This document shows positions 48,942 through 60,400 of a stretch of 64,000 bases of DNA, piece after piece. The DNA is from Nymphaea colorata (Eukaryota; Streptophyta; Magnoliopsida; Nymphaeales; Nymphaeaceae). The stretch lies in contig NC_045138.2 of assembly GCF_008831285.2 (NCBI RefSeq), positions 21,981,934-22,045,933 on the forward strand. The letters run 5' to 3'. Position numbers and translations under genes: made by a program. Position 1 is the first letter of the stretch. The number at the start of each line of letters is the position of its first letter. The notes beneath the pieces are model-generated. The model was not told the DNA's origin, ran no database searches, and saw only the letters and a program-made list of their open reading frames with translations.

Positions 48942-50261
48942 TCTCCATATGGGTTTGGATGGAGAAATCCTTCGGCCTATATATATATATATAAGTAATT
49001 CTTACATCCCAGACCCACTAGTTCAGGGATGAAAATGTTAGCAGCCACCTGTTAACTACCTCCTCTTACAAGGTAAGTCCACACAAACTCACTCACATGC
49101 GCTGCCCTAACCCAGTTAGAGCAACCCCCTCACCAGAGGAGAGACCTCGTTTCATCCGATAACCCTAATAACCCCCCAACTCCCTTATTTATAGTAATCT
49201 TCTGGGTCAGTCCAGGAGACCCAATATAGACCTGATTCTCCATCTGAACCCTAGACTGTAACATTACTCCCTCCTTCGAAAAACACCTTATCCTCAAGGT
49301 GTAAGAGTTTGATAAGGAACCATTGTTGGATGGGGCTAGTCCTTCCCACCAGTGTTGTGCTGCATTTTGTGCTATCCATGCAATCAGTGTGCCCCAAGCT
49401 GAAGATTGCAACTCTGTTACCAATTTAATTGTTCTCAGCACAGCAAGGAACTAATCTTCACTTGCATTTGCAAAGCTGTCAATGACATCAACAAGAACTC
49501 GATTAAGAGTTGCATTTGATCTGCAGGGTTCCTTGTGATCTCCACTATCAACTATGCAGTAGGGGATGAGTGGCAATGAATCCAGGCTGCATCACTTCCA
49601 GTGAATCAAAACAACTTGCTGGCGAGCTAGCATTCCTATTGCAAGAAGCTCATTGATACAGTCAAGAAACTTGTTCGCTAAAGAATCCAATATGATTCTC
49701 GTTTCTGACTCTACAACTATAGGATTGGAGTGTGGCGACATGAATCTGTGAGGCCTTACATAACTGATGTGATCATACTGACTGGAGTCCATCAGAATCT
49801 GATCAGCTGAGTGTGTTTGTCACATGGCAGCATTTTTTCTGCCTTGGCTGGTTTAGAAGACCAGTTTTAGTTCATAAAATTTAACTTGTTTTCTACTAGT
49901 TTTCATCACATTAGTTGATTGGTTTTCATGATCACCGAAGTTTGTGAACAAGTGCATGCAGTATGGACTATGGAGTGCTTAGGCAGTTTGTGAGTTTACT
50001 TTATTTAGCATCATGTAACATGAACTTAATGGATGAGAAACTATAGTCACGATTACTGCCCCCTCCTCCTAGCATGCATTTTCTTGCGTTTATTCTCTCC
50101 TGTTCAAGGGACTTCCAATGTCTTTATTTTTACATTTGTCTTTCATGCTCTTTTAAGTGGTAGCTAGAACCTTTCTTATTGCTTCTCTTTTGATATGTGA
50201 CAGGGTGATAGCAACAAAAGAACTTCTTACTCTTCGTCCTACACACGAATCAGAGTCCTGA
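36743..50261 (+). CDS. CLC-E: Chloride channel/transporter CLC-e, chloroplastic
   Basis: Seven exons: 36743-37285, 38703-39093, 44499-44699, 44850-45316, 45806-46348, 47040-47254, 50204-50261. All introns are GT-AG and the frame is open for 805 aa. The N-terminus (about 80 aa) is Ser/Pro/Arg-rich, like a plastid transit peptide, and is followed by an acidic region with a 27-aa tandem repeat. The CLC core begins near RPEGFVIFIACGIGLLTG. The selectivity motif is GNSLGPEGP (gating Glu retained at about 272), and GGYYAPSLFIGAATG lies near 487. Two CBS-type segments follow in exons 5-6 (MKTRYVHVFLDTPLNEAV, GLIDRECIDLVSR). Family knowledge: plant CLC-e is a thylakoid anion channel/transporter affecting chloroplast ion balance and nitrate status. 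The Arabidopsis protein is about 710 aa, so this one is longer, mostly at the N-terminus. Intron 2 is 5.4 kb and intron 6 is 2.9 kb, both holding transposon DNA. Confidence 0.94.
36980..37141 (+). repeat. 81-bp in-frame tandem duplication in CLC-e exon 1
   Basis: Units start at 36980 and 37061 with GGAACGGACAA. Each encodes 27 residues containing ETTGQEEEEGEESSTSSVTA. The two copies differ at only a few bases. The repeat lengthens the acidic linker between the predicted transit peptide and the first membrane helix. Confidence 0.92.
40860..42620. repeat. CCTAGGC-motif repeat debris in CLC-e intron 2
   Basis: Short words of the GCCTAGGC or TCTAGGCA type recur at about 40866-40990, 42243-42305 and 42590-42630, and again at 44150-44270 beyond the copia element. 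Such motifs mark a family of degenerate repeats common in plant introns. Within this span, 41090-41707 has imperfect inverted ends (GTAACGTTTGAT against minus-strand GGGGGCGTTTGAT) and may be a separate MITE. Boundaries are tentative. Confidence 0.4.
43364..44105 (+). mobile_element. Internally deleted Ty1/copia element in CLC-e intron 2
   Basis: Direct LTRs of 241 bp (43364-43604 and 43865-44105), both TGTTGACGG...CTACA, are flanked by the 5-bp duplication ATATT (43359-43363 and 44106-44110). A perfect initiator tRNA-Met primer-binding site (TGGTATCAGAGCC, 43605-43617) abuts the left LTR, and a purine tract (TGAGGGGGAG) abuts the right one. Only about 260 bp lie between the LTRs. These are about 20 bp of leader and then the C-terminal end of copia RNase H. 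Gag, protease, integrase and RT are gone. By eye the LTRs differ at about nine positions. It is non-autonomous and lies in the same orientation as CLC-e. Confidence 0.94.
43640..43870 (+). pseudogene. Copia RNase H C-terminal remnant
   Basis: Open frame ending at TGA 43868-43870 with the hallmarks of the copia pol end: NPVLHDRTKHVEIDRHFIRE, LPYMKSEDQTADVLTKAL and KLGMFDMYAQLEG. It joins directly to leader sequence just after the primer-binding site, marking one large internal deletion. Confidence 0.88.
48908..48938. repeat. (AT)n microsatellite
   Basis: About 31 bp of alternating A/T in CLC-e intron 6. A second shorter TA run lies at about 48979-48993. Confidence 0.9.
49083..49441 (-). mobile_element. 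3' end of a Ty3/gypsy element (pol end plus start of 3' LTR)
   Basis: On the minus strand, 49318-49263 encodes HLEDKVFFEGGSNV, the typical tail of Ty3/gypsy pol in plants. It is followed by purine-rich AAGGAGGGAGTAA, and LTR-like sequence starting TGTTACAG runs from 49264 to lower coordinates. The remaining internal part, to about 49441, is decayed. No second LTR was found. It lies in CLC-e intron 6, antisense to the gene. Confidence 0.7.
49728..49819 (+). repeat. 92-bp direct repeat, copy in CLC-e intron 6
   Basis: Near-identical (two mismatches seen) to 50328-50419, which lies just after the CLC-e stop codon. Both start GAGTGTGGCGACATGAATCT and end CTGAGTGTGTTTG, and are 600 bp apart. Confidence 0.9.
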
Positions 50262-50327
50262 TGTTGGAGTCCAGGGTTTCAAGTTATCTTGTGAAAATGA
50301 TGAAATGATTATGGGATGCAACAGTCA

Positions 50328-50419
50328 GAGTGTGGCGACATGAATCTGTGAGGCATTACATAACTGATGTCATCATACTGACTGGAGTCCATCAGAATCT
50401 GATCAGCTGAGTGTGTTTG
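50328..50419 (+). repeat. 92-bp direct repeat, copy in CLC-e 3' UTR region
   Basis: Partner of 49728-49819. It starts 67 bp after the CLC-e stop codon, so it is probably transcribed as 3' UTR. Confidence 0.9.
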
Positions 50420-50906
50420 CCGATCAATATTCTGGAATCAGCACTAGCATTGGTGGGTCACTGTTTGAGAGCTGGAGCCCTCATTTGTTGAAATTTCACA
50501 TTTTTCCTTCGACACTTCCAACTGATCATAATCCGGAGACTACAGGGTTAAAAAGAAATAACAGGATGGCCTTGGCCCATTTGGGTACTGATTCTCACGT
50601 TACCTAAAATAAACAGGTGGTTCTCTCATATTTATCTCTAGAAAACATGTCTTGATGAAATTCTTTGTAAATCCCAACAGTCCCGATCTGTTATATTTCA
50701 TTGTTCTGACAATCCCTTTGGGGACTCAATTTTTTAGGTAGATATAATTGCATATAAACTGTGATTGGGTTTCGTTGTAGTCATGTTTATTGAACCAATA
50801 AATGAGAATTGCGTAGGTTTTTTGTATGACAGTCTATTGGAAATAAAGTTACCATGATATTCTAATAAATTGTGTATATTCAAAGCCCAAACTGTAATAG
50901 GATTAT

Positions 50907-50956
<50 letters not shown>

Positions 50957-52371
50957 TGTGTGTATATGCAGGAAAACATAGATCTGGAAGAGTTTGACAC
51001 TTGGATGACTGCACAAAATATGGAAAAAGGTAAAAATTTTGTTAGCCACGCAAGTTTTTATATGGCGCGCATGGTTGGTCGGCTGTTGAGGCACTTGAAC
51101 GTAAAGAAATTGACTCATGTTCCAGCGCATTTGATTTTAAAGTAATTCATGTTCATAGTATCCTTAGCTTTTAATTTGCAAAATTTTCAGATGGCATTAA
51201 AAAAAAAGGTTATTTACAGTCAACTCTTATATTGCGGAAGACATTTGGTGATCGCGAAGATGCGAAAAAGTAAAAATTGCGCTAGTTTTTACCACAGCTT
51301 GAACGTGTTAGTATCAGATAACAGCTTCAAAACAAGTTCAGTTTCAGTTGCAAGTTCGTTTGAGTATGTACCAGGACTTGGAATATTCGTTGAAATAAAT
51401 CCAGCTTTTGAAGATTCAAGCCAGCACTCGCACACGTGTTCTTAGGTTTCAGTCTGTATTGGGCTTTCCCAAGAATTTGGAATAAGTCTATGGGCTAATA
51501 AACTGATAATAAATATTACTGGCTGTGTTTACATGCTCAACATTGAGATCCTCTGCCAAGTTCTAGCCACCGGAAGACCACCTCGACGATGATAACCAAA
51601 GGAATGAATTCGGGCAATCTGACAGTAAAAATGAACATGAAATAGTTGGAGATTTGTATATCACATATAGTGTTTTTCACAAATGCGAAGAATATATGGC
51701 AGCTTATTACAGACATACTACATTTGCAGAGGGGGTTCCACTGTGGAAGGAAGCACAACCACCAATTAACCGCATACAGCAGAATTCTCCCCTGGATAGA
51801 ACACATACCGCTGCCTTTATCCATTTTTTCCGGCGACGCGACGTGGAGCTAGAAGAACAAGAAAAATAGCAGGGATGGACACAGAGCACAGCAGTAGTAA
51901 ACAGGCCATCAAGGCAGAAGAACTGATCCTAAAAATTTTCGGGTCCTTTCCCCCCTCCTCCCTCCCCCCCACCAACCCACCTGCCGTGTTCCGACCCACC
52001 GGGCAGGACCTGCCCCTTTATTCCGATGAAATCAATATAAAGATCAACGGCAATAATATAACGAACAAAAGTTGACCTTCGACTCCTCATGGACAACTAA
52101 TAAAGAATCACGAAGCTGCACACAGGAAACTTACACGCTTTTTTTTTTTTCTTTTTCTGGTCGCCTTCTGCCGGAAAAATCATCTATCAGTTACAGGATC
52201 TGGGCATCGATCAACTCCGGCCAGACCTATACGGATTGCAAAACGTAGCCTTCGGATGTCTCTAGCTATTGCACCTCACCAGCCACTTGTGCGGCAAGTC
52301 AATCACATCCTCAAGCAACTTCCACAGACTAGCTTCTTCTTCCTTTGTAGCAAGATTACAGCTCCCTCCAA
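50420..52371. other. Intergenic between CLC-e and CESA 3' ends
   Basis: Convergent spacer. It should contain the CLC-e poly(A) region at the left and the CESA 3' UTR at the right. It contains a compound CT/GT microsatellite. Short open frames at 51150-51870 have no recognisable family and are treated as chance. Confidence 0.5.
50909..50963. repeat. Compound (CT)n(GT)n microsatellite
   Basis: About 31 bp of CT followed directly by about 24 bp of GT. Confidence 0.9.
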
Positions 52372-55300
52372 CTAATTACAATCTAATCCACACTCTTCGA
52401 GCACTGGTCCATCGGACTTGGCAAGGAAGGGGTCTATCCGAACCCACAAGAGAGAGAATATGGAAGCAAGAAGAATGGACCAGACGATTATGATGGTGGG
52501 CGTTCGGTTCTGGCGACCAAGCAAACCTTTGAGGAAGGGGTAGAGATGAACAATCACCCAGAAGGCGAAGAACAGCTTGCCAAACAGAGGTCCCCATGAT
52601 TCGTATCCATTGTTGATAGCATTGGAGACGCCAGCAACAACGCCAATCAAGTTTATTATGAGCAGCGTGGTGGGGGGGATCAACAGCGTGGTCCACTTGA
52701 ATGCGTAGAGCTCTGAGAACTCTTCATCGTCACCAGCCTTTGATGTGACAGTGAAGTTGGTGTCGATACCGGCGAGGACCTTCAGCAGACCCTGGACAAC
52801 TGCAAACAGATGTGCAGAGACACCTCCGATGACCCAGAACTGCTCGTTTCTCCACCAGTCATCGATACCAACTCCACTCCATCGCATTTCCAGTATGCTG
52901 GTGGCGAAGATACAGATGAAGAGCGAGATAAACCAGAGGCTAGCAACGTTGCTGAGCTGCAGAGTTTGAAATGAAAAGAATTCAGTAAGACGAATTGAAC
53001 ATGATATGAGCAAATAAAGTTTGGCATCGCAGATGGAAAGTCTAGCCAATGCTTTTTACCTCTGGAGTGATGAATTTCCCTGTCAGGAGGCAGACAGCAG
53101 GCAAGGTACAGTACGCCAGCAAAGGAATTGAAGTCCATGGATACACCGTGGCATTTATGTATGACAATCGCTCCAGCCATTTCAGGCCCCCACCATAACC
53201 ATACCAGAGAGGGCAGTGCCTGCTCAAAAATATTTCTACAGATCCAAGGGCCCACCGAAGAACTTGGTGAAGACGATCTGAAAGGTTGATGGGTGCAGAC
53301 CCCTTAAAAGCAGGCCTCGATGGAATACAGTATATGGATCGCCATCCATGGCAATGCATCTTGAAACCAGTCAGGATATCTTCTGTAACAGAGCCATAGA
53401 TCCAGCCAACCTGCACGATGCAAGGCGCAAAAGCTTCTTGATCAATATAGTTTAATAATCAAAGTAGGCTCTAGACCATTGACCAGCCGTGTAGTGTGTA
53501 CGTGTACAGAAAAGAAAAAGGAACCACACAGGTGGCTCACCTCTTTACCCCAGTCTGTCTTGTCTTCGTATCCACAGCTAATGACATGAATAGCTTCCTT
53601 GAGCAGAGAAGCTGCAGTAGCACCTTTTAGGGTCCCACCATCCTCCAGAAGAGTAGATGCAACAAAGACAGGAGACTGCCCAAACTTTTTCTCCAGCTTC
53701 TGCTCTGCTGTGAGAGCTGATTTCCCATTTTCAATGCCTATACGACAATTCAGAGACCCAAAATTAGAACCAGGCCATAACAGTAAGACCGAACTACCAA
53801 TCCGCATACAGTGGTCCATGGGGAAAGGGAGGTTTCCGTTTGAGAAAAGAACAGTGTTGCTTCTATTTTTCTACTTCGGCATATCTATCACGTGTAAATG
53901 CAGGAAAACAACGAAGGAATTTTTTAGTGCAGTCGGTCAAAAAATGGGACGCAAGATGAGAGATTGTTCAATGGACGTCCCGCATTTTACATTTACACTT
54001 CCTGACAAAGAAAATGAAATCTGATACACGGAAAAAGAGAATACGGCCCACTTCCAAGTAACAGACTCATGAACATAAATGAAAATCAATGAGCTCACCT
54101 TCTTTTCCCTCCTCAATGCTATCTACCTTCTTCACCATCGCACCTGCATCAGCCTTTCTGAAAGTCCCTCTTTTCTTCTCTTGCTTGGCCTTGGTAGATT
54201 TATTCTTCTTCCTTCCTCCGCAGCAGAATCCGCAGCAGCACCATTTGGGCCAACAATTGCAAGTCCTTGTAGGTGGTTTCTTTGTTTTGGGAGCATCAGT
54301 CCCATAGAGTGATTGTCTCCTGAAAACACACCCAGTACCGACATAGATAGGTCCTTGGATTCCATCCAGGCCTTTCATGTTGATCTGCGCGACAACATTC
54401 GACACTTGAGCAAAAACTCAACGAAAATAAGAGAATTCAAAGTAGTAGTCATGCTGGGCGTGCTTACATCAAAGAACACAATGTTCCTGTTAGCATATCG
54501 ATCATGTCTGTCAATACCATCGAATCTCTGAGGGAACTGAACATAACAAACTTTCTTTCCCAACAATGGGTCCATCATGAAGCACATAGCCTCTCGAAGA
54601 GCCCTACTGTTATTGATGTAGTGGTCACAATCCAAGTTCAGCAGATAAGGCGCATTTGTTAGCACGGCAGAGACTCTAACCTATAAAACAAATTGCGGAG
54701 AAAAGTCAGAACAAGGTTCTTGCAATGTTCAGCTTGAGGAAAGAATATTGCCCCAGTCCAGTGATTTACCAAAGCATTCATAGCACCAGCCTTCTTGTGG
54801 TGATTAAAGCCAGGCCTCTTTTCTCTAGAGACATAGACAAGGCGTGGCAATTCATTCCCATCTGTATCATGCCCCCCACTCTGGCCTAGAAAGACCTGCA
54901 GAACCCAACATTTAGCAAAAAACAGAAAGAAAAGATGCTAAACAGACAAATTTGCTTTTCCTAGACCTATAAAGTGCGCACCTGAATCATTCCTGGATGG
55001 TCTCGGACATTGTTTCCAGGCCAAGGAGTTCCATCTTGCATTGTCCACCCTTCCTCAGGAACCTTCTGAGCTTTTGCAACTAATGCATTGATGCGGACCT
55101 TGAATTCCTCGTATTCTCTCTGTGTATTCAATGCACAATTCAGTTTAAATCCAAATCTGAAAAGCTAAAGCAAAGCAAAATAAACAAGCGATCTTGGCTC
55201 ACGATTCCACTGTACCTTCATAGCCCTTCGTTCTTTAACAAATGATGGCAAGACCTTGTCCTTCAAATAATCGATCTTCTGAGCAAAATACCACTCTGGT

Positions 55301-57480
55301 GCCCGTGGCTCAATATTAAATTTCTTGCAAAAGGGAACCCATTTCCTTGCAAACTCGGATGTTTCCGATAATGCTTCAAATGTTAACATTGCAGCACCAT
55401 CATCAGAAACATAGCAGGAAACTTTGTCCACAGGGTAGTCTACAGCAAGGATAGACAGAACAGTGTTTGCTGTGACAAGAGGCGGCTCTTTCGAAGGATC
55501 CACAGTACTCACAAAAAAGTCAACTGGTGCAAGCCGAGAAGGCTGCCCTTCTTTCTCATACCTGGAGAGCGAAATAGTTAGAAAACGGCAAACAACAGCG
55601 TGCAATGGGCTTATTCACATACAAGCAACCGGAAGTTGCACTATGCAACACTCACCTCAGAGATAGCCTGTCCAGATAAGTTTCCCTGTCAATGGGAAGC
55701 CACTTTGGGAACTGATCAAGAATCCAAGAGATGGCAAACCAGATCTCACATATAACCGATGTCAGCCACAATGCATAAGCATCTGACACTGGGTGCGTGA
55801 CTCGATAGTGGAAAAAGAATCCAAGAACTACAAGCCGAATTATGATAATCATCCTATAAGGATTGATCTGGCTGGATGGTATAGGAATCTTCCTTGACAA
55901 CGGTTGTCTTGCCTCATCCATACTGTCCAAACGATTAAATCAGGTGTCAGCAAAATTGAAACTGAGAACATCATTCTAGTTAAAAAGGTAGTGTTGCTTC
56001 GTTCCAAAATTAGAAAAACTAGACTGATAGATTCTGAAGTCGAATCTAGCCAATTTGAAGTGCATATGCGCAAAACCAGAAGTGGCGGTTCAATGTTTTC
56101 TGAGGATTGTAAAGCTCTTACAGTGGTAGATCTGGTCCATCACCATCTGGATCCCAGTCCTTGCCACCATTTTCATTTCTCATGACCTGTAATTTCTCTT
56201 GCCTCTGTTTCCAATTCTCCATCCTTTCCTTCCACGCCACACTGCCATACCCATATGCAGCGAGATCTTTGGAAGGATCCATGGATCTGGGTTGCACTGG
56301 AGAAGAAATTTCCCAAATAATTCAGCACTACAATAGATTGATTAAAGGAACGGAAGGGGGGAAATTTGATGGGGTTCACAGATTAATAAGCATACCAGGA
56401 AGATTGGGATCTGCAAAAGGTAGAGGGTGGATTCTTTTGCCCCCACCTCCCATGAAAGAAGGCACCAAGGCATGCTGCTCAGGGGGAATGTCATCAACCT
56501 GAAACAGAGAAAATTCAGCAATCAAAATCCATCAAACACTCAGCCCAAGCAAGTAAGAAGCAGAACACATTATGTTGATGTTGGTTACCATCTGGCCATT
56601 GGTAAGCAGAGGAACTTGAGGCATTGTATGAACCACTTGAGGCATGTCCGCATCTCCACCTCTACCGTAGCTCATGTGACCCTGAAGCATGGCCTCTGCA
56701 AGATACTGCATGTCCTCCTTACTCCGACCATCAAAATTGAATTCATTTTCCAAGTCATCGACGTCATCTTCTTCTTCATCGCCAGCAACTCTGGCACTCC
56801 CTACGGATGAAACGGAATTCACAAAGTATATCAAGATTCACAGACTAAAGCGAAATCGAGGGTTACCAACGTCCAAAAGAACCTCTACATTTTTAGAAGA
56901 CGAAAGAAAATTCGGTTTCCAATTAAAGAAAACAGAAGTAAGGCCATTAAAAAAAGGAAAATCGCAAGAAAAGAAGGGAAAAAGAAGGGCTAGGAGAGGA
57001 CAACTCACCCTTGAGACGCTTAAACCTGGTCTTGCACTGAGGACACACTTGACTACCTTCTCTTCGCTCATACTCGTAACAGGTCCTGCAGACGGGGAAT
57101 GCACACTCGTTGCAGGCAACGAAGAGCTCGCCCTCCACAGTAAGCCCAACATCGTCGCCACAGATCTGACAGATTTGCCCGCTGAGCTGCTGTAGAGGCT
57201 TGGGCTGCACCCACACACACAGAAACACAGAGACATAGAAACAAGGGAAAAAGGTTCAGAATTACTCCAAAAGCCCAACAATGCCGACAACAAAATACCC
57301 AAGAAATCTCTAATTTTAGAAGCCAGAAACTAACTGAAAGAAAAAACAGAGGGAAAATCTGCAACATGCAGTAGTAGGAGGAGGAGGAGAAGCACTTACG
57401 CCGGATTCTCCATCACGACGTATAACCACGAGCTCATTCCGGTTGTGAGATCCTGCAACTAACCCAGCACTCGCCTCCAT
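52372..57480 (-). CDS. CESA: Cellulose synthase catalytic subunit (CESA, primary-wall type)
   Basis: Fourteen exons on the minus strand: 57480-57400, 57204-57009, 56800-56589, 56498-56396, 56296-56122, 55922-55656, 55561-55216, 55119-54982, 54895-54770, 54680-54468, 54384-54099, 53737-53541, 53410-53060, 52956-52372. Introns are GT-AG and the frame is open for 1091 aa. The N-terminal RING-type zinc finger ([10 protein letters not shown]...[10 protein letters not shown]) is followed by an acidic region, two membrane helices, the GT2 glycosyltransferase core with DD (about 398), DCD (about 565), TED (789-791) and QVLRW (829-833), a Cys-rich variable region, and a cluster of C-terminal helices. 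It polymerises UDP-glucose into beta-1,4-glucan in plasma-membrane rosettes. The N-terminus [16 protein letters not shown] and the length suggest a primary-wall isoform near the CESA6-like clade, which is inference. The gene appears intact. Confidence 0.96.
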
Positions 57481-60400
57481 TGTCTCCGCGCGACCACCAC
57501 CACCACTTGAGAGAAAAAGCTCAAAGATGGAAGCTGCCGCTGGTCTTTCTTCCTTTTACCGCATCACCAGATCTGAGCCCCTGCCGCAACACCCATGTCG
57601 GAAAAACTCAAATCTCTCCACCTATTCGGCCTGCCACCGCCGGATCTTCACTCTCTGCAACTCTCTTCTCAACACCGGAACATCCCCAATTCAGGTTTTC
57701 ACCTTTTGGGGATGCCGACTACGAGGAACCACCAAAAGACCAGACTTATTCCTTGCTTCTTATGTCAGTTCCCCAAAGCAGGCTGAAGAAAAAATCATGC
57801 ATTTCTTTTTTTTTTTCCCTTTCTCTTATTTATTTCGAGTGCACTACCTTCACCCACCACACCATCTTAGATGCCAAAGATCCGTTTCCCTAGTAAGATT
57901 TAGAAATAACTGCAACTGCACCAGTAGAAAATGAGATTGGCAGGGAAAAGAAAAAGAACCCTAAAACAAAGACCTCCACTCTCTCTCCTTCTGCTCTGTC
58001 TTAAATTTTTTCCCCTTGCCCTTAGATGAAGCCACAGAAGCCACAGGAAAAAGAAGGGTTTGGGAAGGAACCATGTGTTATTCTCTCTCTTTTTTTTTTT
58101 TCCTTGCTTCTTCACCTGCCACTCTTCCTATCTTTTACCACCGCCGACACTTTCTGATGGGTAAAACTCCACCCTAATAATTGAGGCATCAAAGAGGAAG
58201 AAAGCGAGCCAGGTTGGACATGTGGGGATTAGAGTTTTGCTTTATTAACTTCATAGCTCCCACCCTACCAGAAAAGATCAGAAGTCATCTTGACCAGGTA
58301 AAAAAAAGTAATTAATAATATATATTCACGTTGGCTGCATGAACAATTATATATAATTTTTCCCGTCGAAACGGATCGGATTTGGGTCAGCTAACTTAAA
58401 TACTTGTAGAGAGAGAGAAAGAAAGTAAATTACAGAAGCTTCACCCTGACCCATGCATTTCTTGCTCTTTATTGAAAGAAAATGGGGAATGGTGCAAGAT
58501 TCACAGAACTGAATATAGAAATGATTTTGCCGACGGAAGGAGGAATCAACCTTGAGTTGGATCGAAGGAACTGATGATAAATTGATAATGACAGCGGTTA
58601 AACATGGTAAAGAAGGCTCCCGGCATTGAAAAGTTCAACGGTCATGGGGACAGTCGTCCACATGCGGGTGTCTCTGCAAAGTCATAGCCTCTCTCTCTTT
58701 CTCTCTCTTAACTGTTGCCTTTGATATTTTCCATGTTCTTTCTCTCAACCGTCCATTCTATGTTTTAGAGCAGCATCTATCTTCCAACATCGGTCAATAT
58801 GACTGATGTTTGTGCAATCGCCGTCGATACAATGATCAACGGTGGACTTAACCGTGAGCATGCTTTGATTCAATCAATGCTTTTACAAGAGAACTTTATT
58901 TTTTAAGATACATAAAGAACACTTGAGTTGAAAGGTGAACCATATATTCTTCGATGTCTTAAAACAATTCTCGAACTTGAAGGTAAAAAGAAAGAGTGAC
59001 TTTTATCTAAATCGAGTTGTCAATGAAAAATTTGTATTTCTATAGTATAAAGATGTGATGTGGTGAATGTGCTTAGCTTTTGTCTCTAGATTTTACATTG
59101 TAGAGACAGATGTGATGTTTAAGGAGGTAGAATAAAAGGAATTACAAGTCTTTCACCCCTCAAAACTATGGTCTTTTGATCATCAAAAAGACAACAAAAA
59201 AATGCCAGAGAAACACAATAACTTTCACCTTTTGTTCTTCTATTCACTCTTAGGTGATCTGAAATTTTTCTCGTTAGCAGCTCATTGCTAGTTGTTCCTC
59301 ATCTTTCTAAGGTCATGAGCTTCGCTGGGTGGAATATGGTATACCCATCAATTAAAGTATCGCAATCATACCATTTATGGTCTAAGAGAATAGCACACTT
59401 AAAAATCAAATAGACGATGCACTTTTTATACATCTGCTTGCTTAACCAGCTATGTTATGGCCTTCGAGGTAAATGACGATTAGCTAATAAATATTTGAAA
59501 AGGCAAAAATAAAGGCAAAACTATTAATTTGGACAAGATGGGTGCCGCCTTATTATCTTCATAGGTGAATTCCACTTAACTTTTCACTAAAAACCTGGCA
59601 AGAGATCTCAAAAAAAAGATTGGGCCGCACTTAGGAGTTCGGTTTAACCTTCCAAATCAAAGAAAAAAAATCGATGTTTAGATCCACCAACTAATGAATT
59701 CAGGTTTTACATCCATAAAGAAAGAACCGCAGAGATTGTGAACCCACCGAGCTCCCCCACCACTTTGTCACGAGGTTAAAAACTTAACGAGTATTTCACT
59801 AATTCTTCAATCGATAAGTGTGTAGACTTTCTCCACCATGGCAATTATAAATGTTTTTGTCTTGATGTGGTAGTGATAACCAGCAATATAAATATAAATA
59901 TGAATATAAATAAATTTATTATATATATATATATTTTTTTATACATATATATTGGGTATTTAATTGATGTATTTATATCGCTTTCTAAGCATGAAGACAA
60001 GAGGAGGAGAGACAGCTGGTGTTGAGGAGGAGAAGGGCCCCCAACCAGAAGTGGGTTGCGGAGTGTGGGACACAGAGCGGGTGCGGGCGCAGAAGGTTGC
60101 AGTGGGTGGTGGTGTGTGTTGTGCTGCTGACCCACCACGGTTTGTGATGGGAGGAGAGAATTTAGATTTTTCATTTTTCTTTAAATTGAATTAAATAATT
60201 GAACGAAAATTTTCTCTTCTCTAACCCAATGTTTTTCCTTTAATTAATTGAGAAGTTTGGAACCATTTCTCAAATTTGAGCCTTAAACCATTCGAGGTTG
60301 AGAGACTTAATCGCTTGTTCGGGGCTTAAAACTCCCTAGGTCATTCCCTCGCCCTTCGGTCTGATTTATGTCGGCTTTGACAAGGAGTAGGCACCCACCA

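Noticed and set aside
51537-51999. Several overlapping 60-95 codon frames between CLC-e and CESA
   Set aside because: They overlap in several frames on both strands, show no domain, and lie in the expected CESA 3' flank.
57480-57934. Plus-strand frames of 135-137 codons upstream of CESA
   Set aside because: They overlap each other in different frames in the CT-rich CESA leader/promoter region and show no family resemblance.
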